Shown here in pieces: positions 8,331 to 14,099 of a stretch of 36,402 bases of DNA. Both the position numbers and the translations under genes were made by a program. Positions within the stretch are counted from its first letter, which is position 1, and the number at the start of each line of letters is the position of its first letter. This DNA comes from an uncultured Clostridia bacterium (GTDB lineage Bacteria > Bacillota > Clostridia > TANB77 > CAG-508): positions 1-36,402 of the forward strand of contig CAKPGD010000006.1 of assembly GCA_934154515.1 (NCBI GenBank), read 5' to 3'. The notes beneath the pieces were generated by a model. That model was given only the letters and a program-made list of their open reading frames with translations. It ran no database searches and was not told the origin of the DNA.

Positions 8331-9152
8331 TTAATCTTCTAAAGCTTTCATTGCTTCTTCGTATTGTTCATCATTTAATGCTTTTCCGTGCCATTCTGCT
8401 TTATTTTCCATAAAAGGTACTCCTTTTCCCTTTATAGTTTTTGCTATTATTGCAGTTGGTTTTTCTTTTACCATTTTTGCTGATTCAAATGCATTTATTA
8501 TTTGTTCTATATTGTGTCCATCTATTACTATTGTGTTAAATCCAAATGCTTTAAATTTTCCTTCTATATTGTCTAGTCCTTTTACTTCTTGAACAGTTCC
8601 ATCTATTTGTAGTCCATTATAATCTACTATTACACATAAATTGTCTAGTTTGTATTTATATGAACTCATTGCAGCTTCCCAAACTTGACCTTCTTCTATT
8701 TCTCCATCTCCTAGTAAGCAATATACCCTGTATCCTGCATGCGTTAACTTTGAATTTAGTGCCATTCCATTTGCTACTGAAAGTCCTTGTCCTAAAGATC
8801 CACTCGTCATATCTACTCCTGGAACTTTATTCATGTCTGGATGTCCTTGAAGTTTTCCTTGTATATTTCTGAATTCGCTTAATTTTTCTTTTTCAAAATA
8901 GCCCTTTTCTGCAAGTACACCATATAATGCAGGTGAACAATGCCCCTTTGATAGCACAAATCTATCTCTTTCTGGTGCATTTGGCTCTTTTTCATTTATA
9001 TTCATTTGGTTAAAATATAGCACTGTTAAAATGTCTGTGCAAGAAAGTGAACCTCCTGGATGTCCTGATTGTGCTGTATGCACTTCCGTTACTATGCTTC
9101 TTCTTACATTTTTAGCAATTTTTTCTAACTCTTTTATATTTTCTATTTTCAC
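8331..9152 (-). CDS. transketolase, N-terminal (thiamine-diphosphate) subunit
   Basis: 273 aa, with a GTG start at 9152-9150 behind GGAGGAGA, 7 nt upstream. The ThDP-binding motif begins at GDGE (148-151) and ends at the Asn near 179 (VIVDYNG). SGHPGG near residue 30 and SKGHCSPALY near 70 are conserved active-site segments. It supplies the pyrophosphate/Mg2+-binding domain; the C-terminal half is encoded just downstream. The two proteins should form the working cytoplasmic enzyme that moves two-carbon ketol groups between sugar phosphates. Confidence 0.94.
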   Translation of the reverse strand: MKIENIKELEKIAKNVRRSIVTEVHTAQSGHPGGSLSCTDILTVLYFNQMNINEKEPNAPERDRFVLSKGHCSPALYGVLAEKGYFEKEKLSEFRNIQGKLQGHPDMNKVPGVDMTSGSLGQGLSVANGMALNSKLTHAGYRVYCLLGDGEIEEGQVWEAAMSSYKYKLDNLCVIVDYNGLQIDGTVQEVKGLDNIEGKFKAFGFNTIVIDGHNIEQIINAFESAKMVKEKPTAIIAKTIKGKGVPFMENKAEWHGKALNDEQYEEAMKALED

Positions 9153-9214
9153 TTTTATCTCCTCCTTTGTTAAACTTATTTTATATTACTTTTTGCTTAT
9201 ATGCAATAACTTTT

Positions 9215-9811
9215 TTAATAATAATTTAATGGATTTACGTATTCTCCATCAACTCGTATTCCCAAATGTAAATGTGCACCTGTTGTCGCACCATTTGTTG
9301 GATTATTATTCTCATCTTTATACTGATTTCCTACTACTCCATATACGTTTTTTGGTCCTACAAATCCTATGACTTGACCTTGTTTTACTTCGTCTCCTGC
9401 ATTAACTATATAATTTGGAGATACATGACAATATGTTATTTTCATATTGTTTGCTGTTAGTGTTATAGTATAGCCTCCACCTCCTAAAAATCCTGTAAAT
9501 GTTATTGTTCCATCTACTACTGCAATTATTTTACTATTTTCTGGGGCTCCTATGTCTATACCTTTATGGTATGATGAGGCTCCTGCTGTTGGAGATGTTC
9601 TTTTTCCAAAATATGAATTTATTCTTGTATAACCAGGTGCTGGCCACATAAAACCAGAAGTACTTATTTCCATATTTTCTATTACGTTTTTATCGTATAT
9701 TTCAAGACCTTCGCCAGATATTATTGGTGTAAAAAAACATGTTATTACTATTATTAAAATTACTAATATTGATACTATTTGATATAACGGCTTAAAAAAA
9801 GAGCCAAGCAT
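9215..9811 (-). CDS. membrane-anchored M23-family peptidoglycan endopeptidase
   Basis: 198 aa. One hydrophobic segment (about residues 8-30) without a clear cleavage site suggests an anchored protein with its bulk outside. The LytM/M23 domain covers about 60-195: HKGIDIG (zinc ligands H82 and D86), YCH (H129) and the HLH pair (H180 and H182) are all present, so it should be an active zinc endopeptidase rather than a degenerate adaptor. The family cuts peptide crosslinks of peptidoglycan. The stem is short and has no SH3 or LysM domain. Ribosome site AAGGAGG. It might act in division or sporulation, but the sequence does not say which. Confidence 0.9.
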   Translation of the reverse strand: MLGSFFKPLYQIVSILVILIIVITCFFTPIISGEGLEIYDKNVIENMEISTSGFMWPAPGYTRINSYFGKRTSPTAGASSYHKGIDIGAPENSKIIAVVDGTITFTGFLGGGGYTITLTANNMKITYCHVSPNYIVNAGDEVKQGQVIGFVGPKNVYGVVGNQYKDENNNPTNGATTGAHLHLGIRVDGEYVNPLNYY

Positions 9812-9931
9812 AGAATACCTCCTTACTTTAGCCCCTTATTTATTTTAATTTTCCTTATTTTACTATTTTATTATTTGCTATTTTATTATTTTATTATTTT
9901 CTATATTTGTACTAGTTCTTGTTTTGTTCAG

Positions 9932-10360
9932 TTATTTATTTTTCTTAAATACAAATATTTTACTAAATACATAATTAGCTACAATTACTACAACTTGAGA
10001 AATTAGTTTTATTATTTTATCATTAAGTTTTAATATTGTAACTCCTAAAAACATTATAAACATGTCCATTAAAAGTGTTGCTATTCTTGAAGTTACAAAT
10101 TTAGTAGCTTCGCTTATTTTGTTTTGATTTTTACTTTCAAATACAAATTTTCTATTTGTTATATATGCAAATGCTACACTAACAACCCAAGCTATAATAT
10201 TTGCTATTTGTAGTTGAACTGGGTTTTCTGCATTTAAAAATGTTCCTACACATATGTAATATGTAAGTAATGATACTACTGTTGTTAATACTCCAAATAT
10301 TACATATAAAATTATTTCTTTTGTAAATACTTTATTTATTATTTTCTTTATTTTTTCCAT
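9932..10360 (-). CDS. GtrA-like four-helix membrane protein
   Basis: 142 aa with four hydrophobic helices (about residues 15-40, 50-68, 88-108 and 116-135). It has the GtrA pattern: an early YVIFGVLTTVVSLLTYY helix, then NIIAWVVSVAFAYITNRKFVF and a basic C-terminal tail. GtrA family proteins are thought to move or position lipid-linked sugars for surface polysaccharides or teichoic acids. It is the last host gene before the prophage and is co-directional with the tRNA gene upstream. Ribosome site weak (GGGGAA). Confidence 0.88.
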   Translation of the reverse strand: MEKIKKIINKVFTKEIILYVIFGVLTTVVSLLTYYICVGTFLNAENPVQLQIANIIAWVVSVAFAYITNRKFVFESKNQNKISEATKFVTSRIATLLMDMFIMFLGVTILKLNDKIIKLISQVVVIVANYVFSKIFVFKKNK

Positions 10361-10391
10361 TTTTCCCCACTAACTATTTTATAAAATTAAA

Positions 10392-10423
10392 GCTAGAAAC
10401 CTTTATATTTTTAAGTTTCTAGC
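10392..10423 (-). terminator. intrinsic terminator behind the tRNA-Trp gene
   Basis: On the minus strand GCTAGAAAC and GTTTCTAGC form a 9-bp stem around a 14-nt loop, followed by TTTAATTTTA. It starts 12 nt after the encoded CCA of the tRNA-Trp fragment, so it is the host tRNA terminator, left in place when the phage inserted. Confidence 0.75.
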
Positions 10424-10434
10424 CCCTTTAATTA

Positions 10435-10478
10435 TGGCAGGGGTAGTAGGATTCGAACCCACACAGGCGGTTTTGGAG
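10435..10478. other. prophage attachment site core (tRNA-Trp 3' end)
   Basis: The tRNA-Trp identity stops sharply at the first base of the anticodon loop (10478), a common crossover position for tyrosine-recombinase phages. Host-type genes lie to the left and phage genes to the right. The right-hand att copy, with the integrase gene presumably near it, is outside the window. Confidence 0.65.
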
Positions 10479-10490
10479 TCTACTACCCCT
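10435..10490 (-). pseudogene. tRNA-Trp (CCA) 3' half, disrupted by the prophage
   Basis: Read on the minus strand, the last 44 nt match a bacterial tRNA-Trp: anticodon loop CTCCAAA, 3' side of the anticodon stem, variable loop, T-arm GGGTTCGAATCC, acceptor strand TACCCCT, discriminator G and encoded CCA. The 5' half is not a tRNA: the D-arm is missing and the anticodon stem cannot pair (GTAGA against ACCGC). The 56-nt element still begins AGGGGTAGTAG, which pairs perfectly with the acceptor and T-stem 3' side. This is best read as the host 3' fragment left at one prophage end. The functional tRNA-Trp should be at the other end, beyond the window. Confidence 0.75.
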
Positions 10491-10536
10491 GTTTCTTATA
10501 ATTGACTATTATTAAGCTTTTTCACTTATATTTTAT

Positions 10537-10558
10537 TTTTTTGGAACTTTTTTGGAAC
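10537..10558. repeat. two 11-bp direct repeats next to the attachment site
   Basis: TTTTTTGGAAC occurs twice in tandem (10537-10547 and 10548-10558), about 60 bp inside the prophage. The spacing of one helical turn and the distance from the crossover suit integrase arm-type binding sites; this is an inference. Confidence 0.4.
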
Positions 10559-10563
10559 TTTTT

Positions 10564-10740
10564 TTAATGTTCAACATCTAAAATTCCCAATATATATATC
10601 TTTTTTATTATATTAACATTATCATTAATAATTTTCAACTCTTTTTCATTAAATAATTTTTTATTTTCTTTAATTCTTTCAACTACAATTCTTTCTACAC
10701 TATTTTCTACATCTTTTGCTACGTTTTTTAAAATATCCAT
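10564..10740 (-). CDS. small phage protein, 58 aa, function unknown
   Basis: ATG 10740-10738 follows the ribosome site AGAAGGGG at good spacing, and 58 codons run to TAA 10566-10564. The product is charged (MDILKNVAKDVENSVERIVV at its start) and likely a pair of amphipathic helices without cysteines or a membrane segment. It is the last phage gene before the attachment site, where non-essential lysogen genes often sit. No family is recognised. Confidence 0.6.
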   Translation of the reverse strand: MDILKNVAKDVENSVERIVVERIKENKKLFNEKELKIINDNVNIIKKIYILGILDVEH

Positions 10741-10824
10741 AAATTTTTCCCCTTCTTTTGTTATTTTTTTATATCCTTCTACTAAGTTAGACTCTCATTA
10801 TGTCTATTCGTTACTACATTCAAG

Positions 10825-10852
10825 AAAAAATAGTAAAAAATAGCTAAAAATA
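10825..10852. repeat. AAAAATAG repeats (three copies here, two more at 11204-11223)
   Basis: Three copies of AAAAATAG followed by T or C lie head to tail with 9-11 bp periodicity, and two more copies occur near 11204-11223 beside the Spo0A-box heptamer. They bracket the Spo0E-like gene. They could bind a phage protein or simply reflect the AT-rich base composition. The rest of the 10741-10953 gap contains one 16-bp palindrome (TTGATT-AATA-AATCAA, 10859-10874) and no gene. Confidence 0.35.
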
Positions 10853-10953
10853 GTTGTTTTGATTAATAAATCAACAAAAAGAAGAATAATATAGTTAAAT
10901 GTAACCATTTTTCATTTTTAATTCACATTTTTTTGAGTTTTTTAGTGTATATT

Positions 10954-11118
10954 TTATGTTACTTTTTCTACTTGTTTTTTGAAATTTATTTCTTTCATTT
11001 TTTTGCTAATATACTTATCTAGTTTCTGACTTTGTTTGACAATTTTTTCATATTCTATTTTATTCATTATCATTTTTTCTAATTTTCTTTTGTGATAGTT
11101 TATTATTATATCTAACAT
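10954..11118 (-). CDS. Spo0E-like aspartyl-phosphate phosphatase, prophage-borne
   Basis: 54 aa, ATG 11118-11116 behind AGAGGTGAT. It has the Spo0E layout: two short helices and the signature SQKLDKYI (residues 29-36), which matches the SQELDxxI motif that contacts Spo0A~P. The basic helix before it and the short Lys-rich tail also fit. Spo0E-family proteins strip phosphate from Spo0A~P in the cytoplasm and so delay sporulation. It is transcribed from its own promoter in the prophage left arm, separate from the lysis genes. Catalytic competence cannot be judged; the helix before the motif is shorter than usual, so it may bind without hydrolysing. Confidence 0.72.
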   Translation of the reverse strand: MLDIIINYHKRKLEKMIMNKIEYEKIVKQSQKLDKYISKKMKEINFKKQVEKVT

Positions 11119-11141
11119 ATTAATCACCTCTAAGTATATTA

Positions 11142-11154
11142 TAACATTATGTTA
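11142..11154. promoter_or_regulatory. 13-bp palindromic operator at the Spo0E-like promoter
   Basis: TAACATTATGTTA is a perfect palindrome around a central T. It overlaps two bases of the -10 box and fills the spacer. It shares the frame TAnCnTTAnGnTA with the palindrome at 11344-11356; the differences between the two are symmetric. Confidence 0.5.
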
Positions 11155-11155
11155 A

Positions 11156-11162
11156 TGTCGAA
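11156..11162 (+). promoter_or_regulatory. Spo0A box (exact heptamer TGTCGAA)
   Basis: The heptamer equals the Spo0A-binding consensus TGNCGAA and lies at the -35 edge of the Spo0E-like promoter, where Spo0A can activate or block sigma-A polymerase. CpG-containing words are rare in DNA this AT-rich, which makes chance less likely. Confidence 0.45.
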
Positions 11163-11225
11163 GTCTGTCTTTTTATGTTGTCGTATTTTCTTATTTTTTT
11201 GTTGAAAAATAGCTTAAAAATAGCT

Positions 11226-11232
11226 TTCGACA
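11226..11232 (-). promoter_or_regulatory. second Spo0A box (TTCGACA, reverse orientation)
   Basis: TTCGACA is the exact reverse complement of TGTCGAA. It lies 64 bp from the first box, between the two divergent promoters and flanked by the AAAAATAG repeats. Confidence 0.42.
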
Positions 11233-11337
11233 ATGGATTTTAAGCCTTTTTTATTTTTGATTAGAGTAATTATATTCCTTGTTTTTGCTGCATTTTCAAA
11301 GATTTATAAAAAATTTAAAAATATTTTGAAAAAAGTA

Positions 11338-11366
11338 TTGACATACCGTTACGGTAATGCTATAAT
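11338..11366 (+). promoter_or_regulatory. consensus sigma-A promoter of the plus-strand cassette
   Basis: TTGACA (11338-11343), 17 bases, TATAAT (11361-11366) is a perfect consensus promoter with the start codon 32 bases further on. Its spacer holds the 13-bp palindrome. The match predicts strong expression when not repressed. Confidence 0.88.
11344..11356. promoter_or_regulatory. 13-bp palindromic operator inside the cassette promoter
   Basis: TACCGTTACGGTA is a perfect palindrome filling most of the space between -35 and -10. A dimeric repressor bound here would block RNA polymerase directly. It is GC-richer than its surroundings, a sign of selection. Confidence 0.65.
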
Positions 11367-11397
11367 GTAATTAAGTTGATGAGAGGAGAGTAATATA

Positions 11398-11718
11398 ATG
11401 AAAGAATATGAACCATATATTTTAGGAAAGATTACAAAATTTGAAGCTGGTGTTATTTATAAAGCTATGAAAGAAAATAAAATAGAAGTACTACCTGAAA
11501 CAATAAAACTTTTATATGATGAAGCTTTTTGTACTTCCGGATATTATTCAGAAAGATATTCTCAAGATAGATTATATTATGATTGTATTTATAGCGCAAC
11601 TAGATATATCCTTGAAGAAAATTATAAAGATGCTCAAAAAAAATTGAAATTGTGGGAACAAAATATGATTGATTTAAGTACTCAAAAAAGCTCATTTTTT
11701 AAATATAGAAAAATTTAG
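11398..11718 (+). CDS. unknown 106-aa protein, first gene of the lysogenic cassette
   Basis: ATG follows AGGAGAG at 6-7 nt. The protein (MKEYEPYILGKITKFEAGVI at its start) is soluble, probably mostly helical, rich in Tyr (14 in all, clustered around residues 48-65) and has one cysteine pair-less Cys near 43 and another near 63. No family is recognised. It is transcribed against the late operon from a strong operator-bearing promoter and is followed 13 bp later by the AbrB-domain gene, the layout of a prophage accessory (moron) cassette. Its job could be host regulation, exclusion of other phages or a toxin-antitoxin partner; nothing in the sequence decides between these. Confidence 0.8.
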   Translation: MKEYEPYILGKITKFEAGVIYKAMKENKIEVLPETIKLLYDEAFCTSGYYSERYSQDRLYYDCIYSATRYILEENYKDAQKKLKLWEQNMIDLSTQKSSFFKYRKI

Positions 11719-11731
11719 GAGGATTTCAAAT

Positions 11732-12229
11732 ATGAAAAGAAGAAATTTAAAATTAATCCTTAATAAGGATGGACACGGCACAATAAATTACAAAATTTCA
11801 CTTCCAAAAAGTTGGATTGACAAAATGAATTTAAAAGATAACGATCGAAACGTAGTAGTAAGTTTTGATAACAATAAAATTATAATAGAAAAAGGAGAAT
11901 GTAAAATGTTTAAAGTAATTGAATTTTATGATGTTTATAGAAAAGATTTATTAGATAAATATGGAGCTAAAGAATATTACTATCATCAATGTAATTGCGA
12001 TACTACTACAGAAACAATATTAGAAAATTTTAAAACTGAAAAAGAAGCTATTTCATATGCAAAAGAACGTTACTCAAAAATTTCTCAAGATAAAAAATAT
12101 AGTATTTCTGGCAATTATATATATTTATTAAGAATAGATGTGTTAGATTGTGAAGATGATGATCTTATAGAAGATATAAGTAGTTTTGGATTATCTTTAG
12201 AAGATTTTGAAAAGATAAAGAGTAAATAA
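11732..12229 (+). CDS. AbrB-domain protein fused to an unknown domain, with internal start
   Basis: 165 aa, ATG behind AGGAGG. Residues 1-57 look like a SpoVT/AbrB-type DNA-binding domain: basic start, then GTINYKISLPKSWIDKMNLK and NVVVSFDNNKIIIEKG. Residues 59-165 form a second, acidic domain not recognised (YDVYRKDLLDKYGAKEYYYH near its start, IYLLRIDVLDCEDDDLIEDI near its end). An in-frame ATG at 11906 has its own AAGGAG site 8 nt upstream, encoded by the codons joining the two parts, so a separate 107-aa product is likely as well. AbrB-domain proteins are dimeric transition-state regulators or antitoxins. It may control the divergent promoters, but it could equally be an antitoxin. Confidence 0.75.
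   Translation: MKRRNLKLILNKDGHGTINYKISLPKSWIDKMNLKDNDRNVVVSFDNNKIIIEKGECKMFKVIEFYDVYRKDLLDKYGAKEYYYHQCNCDTTTETILENFKTEKEAISYAKERYSKISQDKKYSISGNYIYLLRIDVLDCEDDDLIEDISSFGLSLEDFEKIKSK
11892..11908 (+). promoter_or_regulatory. internal ribosome site and in-frame start within the AbrB-domain gene
   Basis: AAGGAG and an ATG at 11906-11908 lie in frame inside the longer gene. Initiation here would give the C-terminal domain alone (107 aa, beginning MFKVIEFYDVY). The match is as strong as those of true starts nearby. Confidence 0.55.
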
Positions 12230-12242
12230 TATACTAAAAATA

Positions 12243-12266
12243 GAGCAGTACAATTAAGTACTGCTC
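12243..12266. terminator. bidirectional terminator between cassette and late operon
   Basis: A perfect 9-bp stem, GAGCAGTAC with GTACTGCTC around AATTAA, has GTTTATTTTAT after it on the plus strand and TATTTTTAG on the minus strand. It lies between two convergent genes, ending the cassette (stop at 12229) and the lysis end of the late operon (stop at 12274). Confidence 0.85.
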
Positions 12267-12273
12267 GTTTATT

Positions 12274-13131
12274 TTATCTAAATAATGCATAAAATGTATT
12301 TCTACCACAAATACCATCTGCAATTAAACTATTTCTAGCTTGAAATTCTTTTATTGCATTTTCTGTAGCTTGACCAAATATACCATCTGATTTTATATTA
12401 AATGAATGGCATATTAGCATAGCTTGAATTAAGTATGTTATATTTCCTTTTGCTCCATTTCTTACTGTTATTGCTCCTGCTTTAGATTTTACACCAAATA
12501 TTCCATCTACAGCTAAACCTTTATTATATTGTTGGTTTAGTTCAATTTGTAATGCTTTTACAAGAGCTTTTTTTGTTTCGTTACCATATATGTTGTCTAC
12601 TGCTATATTAAAGCCGTATTTTTCATTTACATAGTTTTGTATAGTTGCAATTTTCCCTATAGTTTTTGTTTCTTCTTGTTTTACTTCTTTATTTATTACT
12701 TTTCCATTTACTATTTCTTCAAATGGATAATTATTACCTGGGCAAGAAGTAGCACATACATCTTTATGTTTTTGAATTGTATTTATATTGTATTTGATTT
12801 CTAGATATTTAATTAATTCTATTATAGCTTGTTTTTGTGCCTCTGGCATTTCTTCTTCATTGTACTTACCTTCTGCACAAATTCCTATACTATCATAATT
12901 AGAACCATATGCATGAGCACCAACTGCATCTTCTGGACGAAGTCTATAAATAGTACCATCTTTTCTAACTAAAAAGTGATAACCTGCACCAGCCCATCCT
13001 CTGTTTAAATGCCATCTATGTATATCTTCGGGAGTACAAACACTTGCGTCTGCATGATGTAGTATTATTCTTCTTGTTAATTTTCTTTTTTCTAGATTTC
13101 TAAACTCTAAATTTGTTTCTATTATTTCCAT
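12274..13131 (-). CDS. phage endolysin: N-acetylmuramoyl-L-alanine amidase with PG-binding repeats
   Basis: 285 aa. The Amidase_2 (PGRP-like) domain spans about residues 15-140: zinc ligands H25 in IILHHAD, H122 in KHKDV and C130 in CATSCPG, with the catalytic Glu/Tyr region GYHFLVRKDG. Two or more PG_binding_1-type repeats follow (about 160-285: VDGIFG, SDGIFG, ADGICG). It cleaves the amide bond between muramic acid and the stem peptide to burst the host at the end of the lytic cycle. No signal peptide, so release should depend on the holin encoded upstream. It is the last gene of the late operon. Confidence 0.95.
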   Translation of the reverse strand: MEIIETNLEFRNLEKRKLTRRIILHHADASVCTPEDIHRWHLNRGWAGAGYHFLVRKDGTIYRLRPEDAVGAHAYGSNYDSIGICAEGKYNEEEMPEAQKQAIIELIKYLEIKYNINTIQKHKDVCATSCPGNNYPFEEIVNGKVINKEVKQEETKTIGKIATIQNYVNEKYGFNIAVDNIYGNETKKALVKALQIELNQQYNKGLAVDGIFGVKSKAGAITVRNGAKGNITYLIQAMLICHSFNIKSDGIFGQATENAIKEFQARNSLIADGICGRNTFYALFR

Positions 13132-13626
13132 TTATTTATCCTCCTCAACAACTTTCCAATCTTCAGCTAACATATCAGCTTGGCTTGCCAACCAACCTAA
13201 TTGAACACCTGATGTTCCTACAAATGCTATTGCTTTATTTCCTATTGCATCATGTTCAGCATTTATTATTTCATCATTAGCATTTTTATAGCTTATATTT
13301 GTTGCTAATTCTATGTATTGATTTTTACCATTCCAGCCTTTTCTTTGTACTTTTTTACCCCTTTTTAAATTAGATATTGCTTCTCCAAATGTAAATGTTT
13401 GTATGTTTAATTTTGATTCGTCTATATTATCACAGATAATCCAATTATCTGCTACTATATTATCTAAATCTACAAATATATCTTCTGTCTCTAAAAAAGG
13501 TATTATACTTCCATCTTTGCAATGCATTGTTATTGTTTCATTTTCTTTTACCCAATACCCTCTCCAATGTTCTCTTTTTATTTTGTGTCCTTGCTTTAAT
13601 GCTTCATATGCTTTTTTAAATTTCAT
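13132..13626 (-). CDS. tandem DUF2829 protein, Tad2-like (possible anti-Thoeris)
   Basis: 164 aa with two modules. The C-terminal module (about 77-161) has the DUF2829/MW1434 pattern: FTFGEAISNLKRGKKVQRKGWNG, a middle beta region, then LGWLASQADMLAEDW. The N-terminal module (about 1-66) is a diverged copy: MKFKKAYEALKQGHKIKREHW, then DNIVADNWIICD. Tad2, a DUF2829 protein of phages, sequesters the cyclic ADP-ribose-type signal of the Thoeris defence system. Most known forms carry a single domain. The C-terminal module keeps the family signatures; the N-terminal one lacks the WLASQ tract and may only serve for assembly. The gene sits between holin-region genes and the endolysin, a common place for anti-defence genes. 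Anti-Thoeris activity is an inference from family. Confidence 0.8.
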   Translation of the reverse strand: MKFKKAYEALKQGHKIKREHWRGYWVKENETITMHCKDGSIIPFLETEDIFVDLDNIVADNWIICDNIDESKLNIQTFTFGEAISNLKRGKKVQRKGWNGKNQYIELATNISYKNANDEIINAEHDAIGNKAIAFVGTSGVQLGWLASQADMLAEDWKVVEEDK

Positions 13627-13908
13627 TTATTTTTCCTCCTTTACAGTAAATAATTGTCCATTTTGTTTATCATACATATCAAAAAAATTGACGCACCATG
13701 CATTTACTATTTTTATTTCTTTATTCATGCAATGCACACAGTTTTCATCATAAGCTTTAGTATAAAATTTTAATTTATTATCTAAATTTTCATATCTATT
13801 TACTATAACTTCAGTTGTTTCTTGACCTGGAATTGTAACTTCAACTGCAATATCCATTTTAGTCAATTTAGCAGTATCAAAAACTGATATTAAATTTTCT
13901 CTCTTCAT
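13627..13908 (-). CDS. unknown phage protein, 93 aa
   Basis: Starts at ATG 13908-13906 and ends at 13627, one base before the DUF2829 gene. It is probably beta-rich (DIAVEVTIPGQETTEVIVNR) with a CVHC pair near residues 67-70 and another Cys near 78, which could bind a metal. No family is recognised. Its place between the holin and the DUF2829 gene suggests an accessory role. Confidence 0.7.
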   Translation of the reverse strand: MKRENLISVFDTAKLTKMDIAVEVTIPGQETTEVIVNRYENLDNKLKFYTKAYDENCVHCMNKEIKIVNAWCVNFFDMYDKQNGQLFTVKEEK

Positions 13909-14082
13909 CTATTTATCCTCCTTATTATCTTTTAATTGAGTTCCAAAGTAAAAAGCAATTATCATTAAGTAAATTTCTTTAATATCAAAATTTCCTTTTA
14001 AAGTAAGTATTGCTACTACTATTGTTAATACTAATGTAACTAAACTTTTTACATTAATTAGTTTTGCTAATTTTTCTTTCAT
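13909..14082 (-). CDS. phage holin (short, one to two membrane helices)
   Basis: 57 aa from ATG 14082-14080, which follows GGGAGAT. A longer frame to 14154 exists but overlaps the upstream gene and has no ribosome site. The protein has a basic N-terminus (MKEKLAKLINVKS), a hydrophobic segment LVTLVLTIVVAILTLKG, a second weaker one (IYLMIIAFYFGTQ) and a charged tail. This matches the short phage holins of the phi-LC3 type found next to amidases in Firmicute phages. It makes pores in the membrane so that the endolysin can reach the wall. Confidence 0.78.
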   Translation of the reverse strand: MKEKLAKLINVKSLVTLVLTIVVAILTLKGNFDIKEIYLMIIAFYFGTQLKDNKEDK

Positions 14083-14099
14083 TTTCTTTATCTCCCTTC

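Larger units (their letters stand above)
11138..11166 (-). promoter_or_regulatory. promoter of the Spo0E-like gene
   Basis: A perfect TATAAT (11143-11138) lies 19 bases before the start codon. At 17-bp spacing the -35 position reads AGACTT, a poor match, so the promoter probably needs an activator or is weak. A Spo0A-box heptamer touches the -35 region and a 13-bp palindrome overlaps the -10, which suggests dual control. Confidence 0.55.

Noticed and set aside
10435..10490. A complete, working tRNA-Trp gene
   Set aside because: The D-arm is absent and the anticodon stem does not pair on its 5' side; only the 3' half is tRNA.
10859..10874. Palindrome TTGATT-AATA-AATCAA as a terminator or operator
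   Set aside because: No T-run in either direction, no promoter next to it, and AT-rich palindromes of this size are common here.
11234..11371. Plus-strand 45-codon frame starting MDFKPFLFLI with a hydrophobic segment
   Set aside because: No ribosome site, and it runs through the consensus promoter and operator of the cassette, so it is most likely untranslated control DNA.
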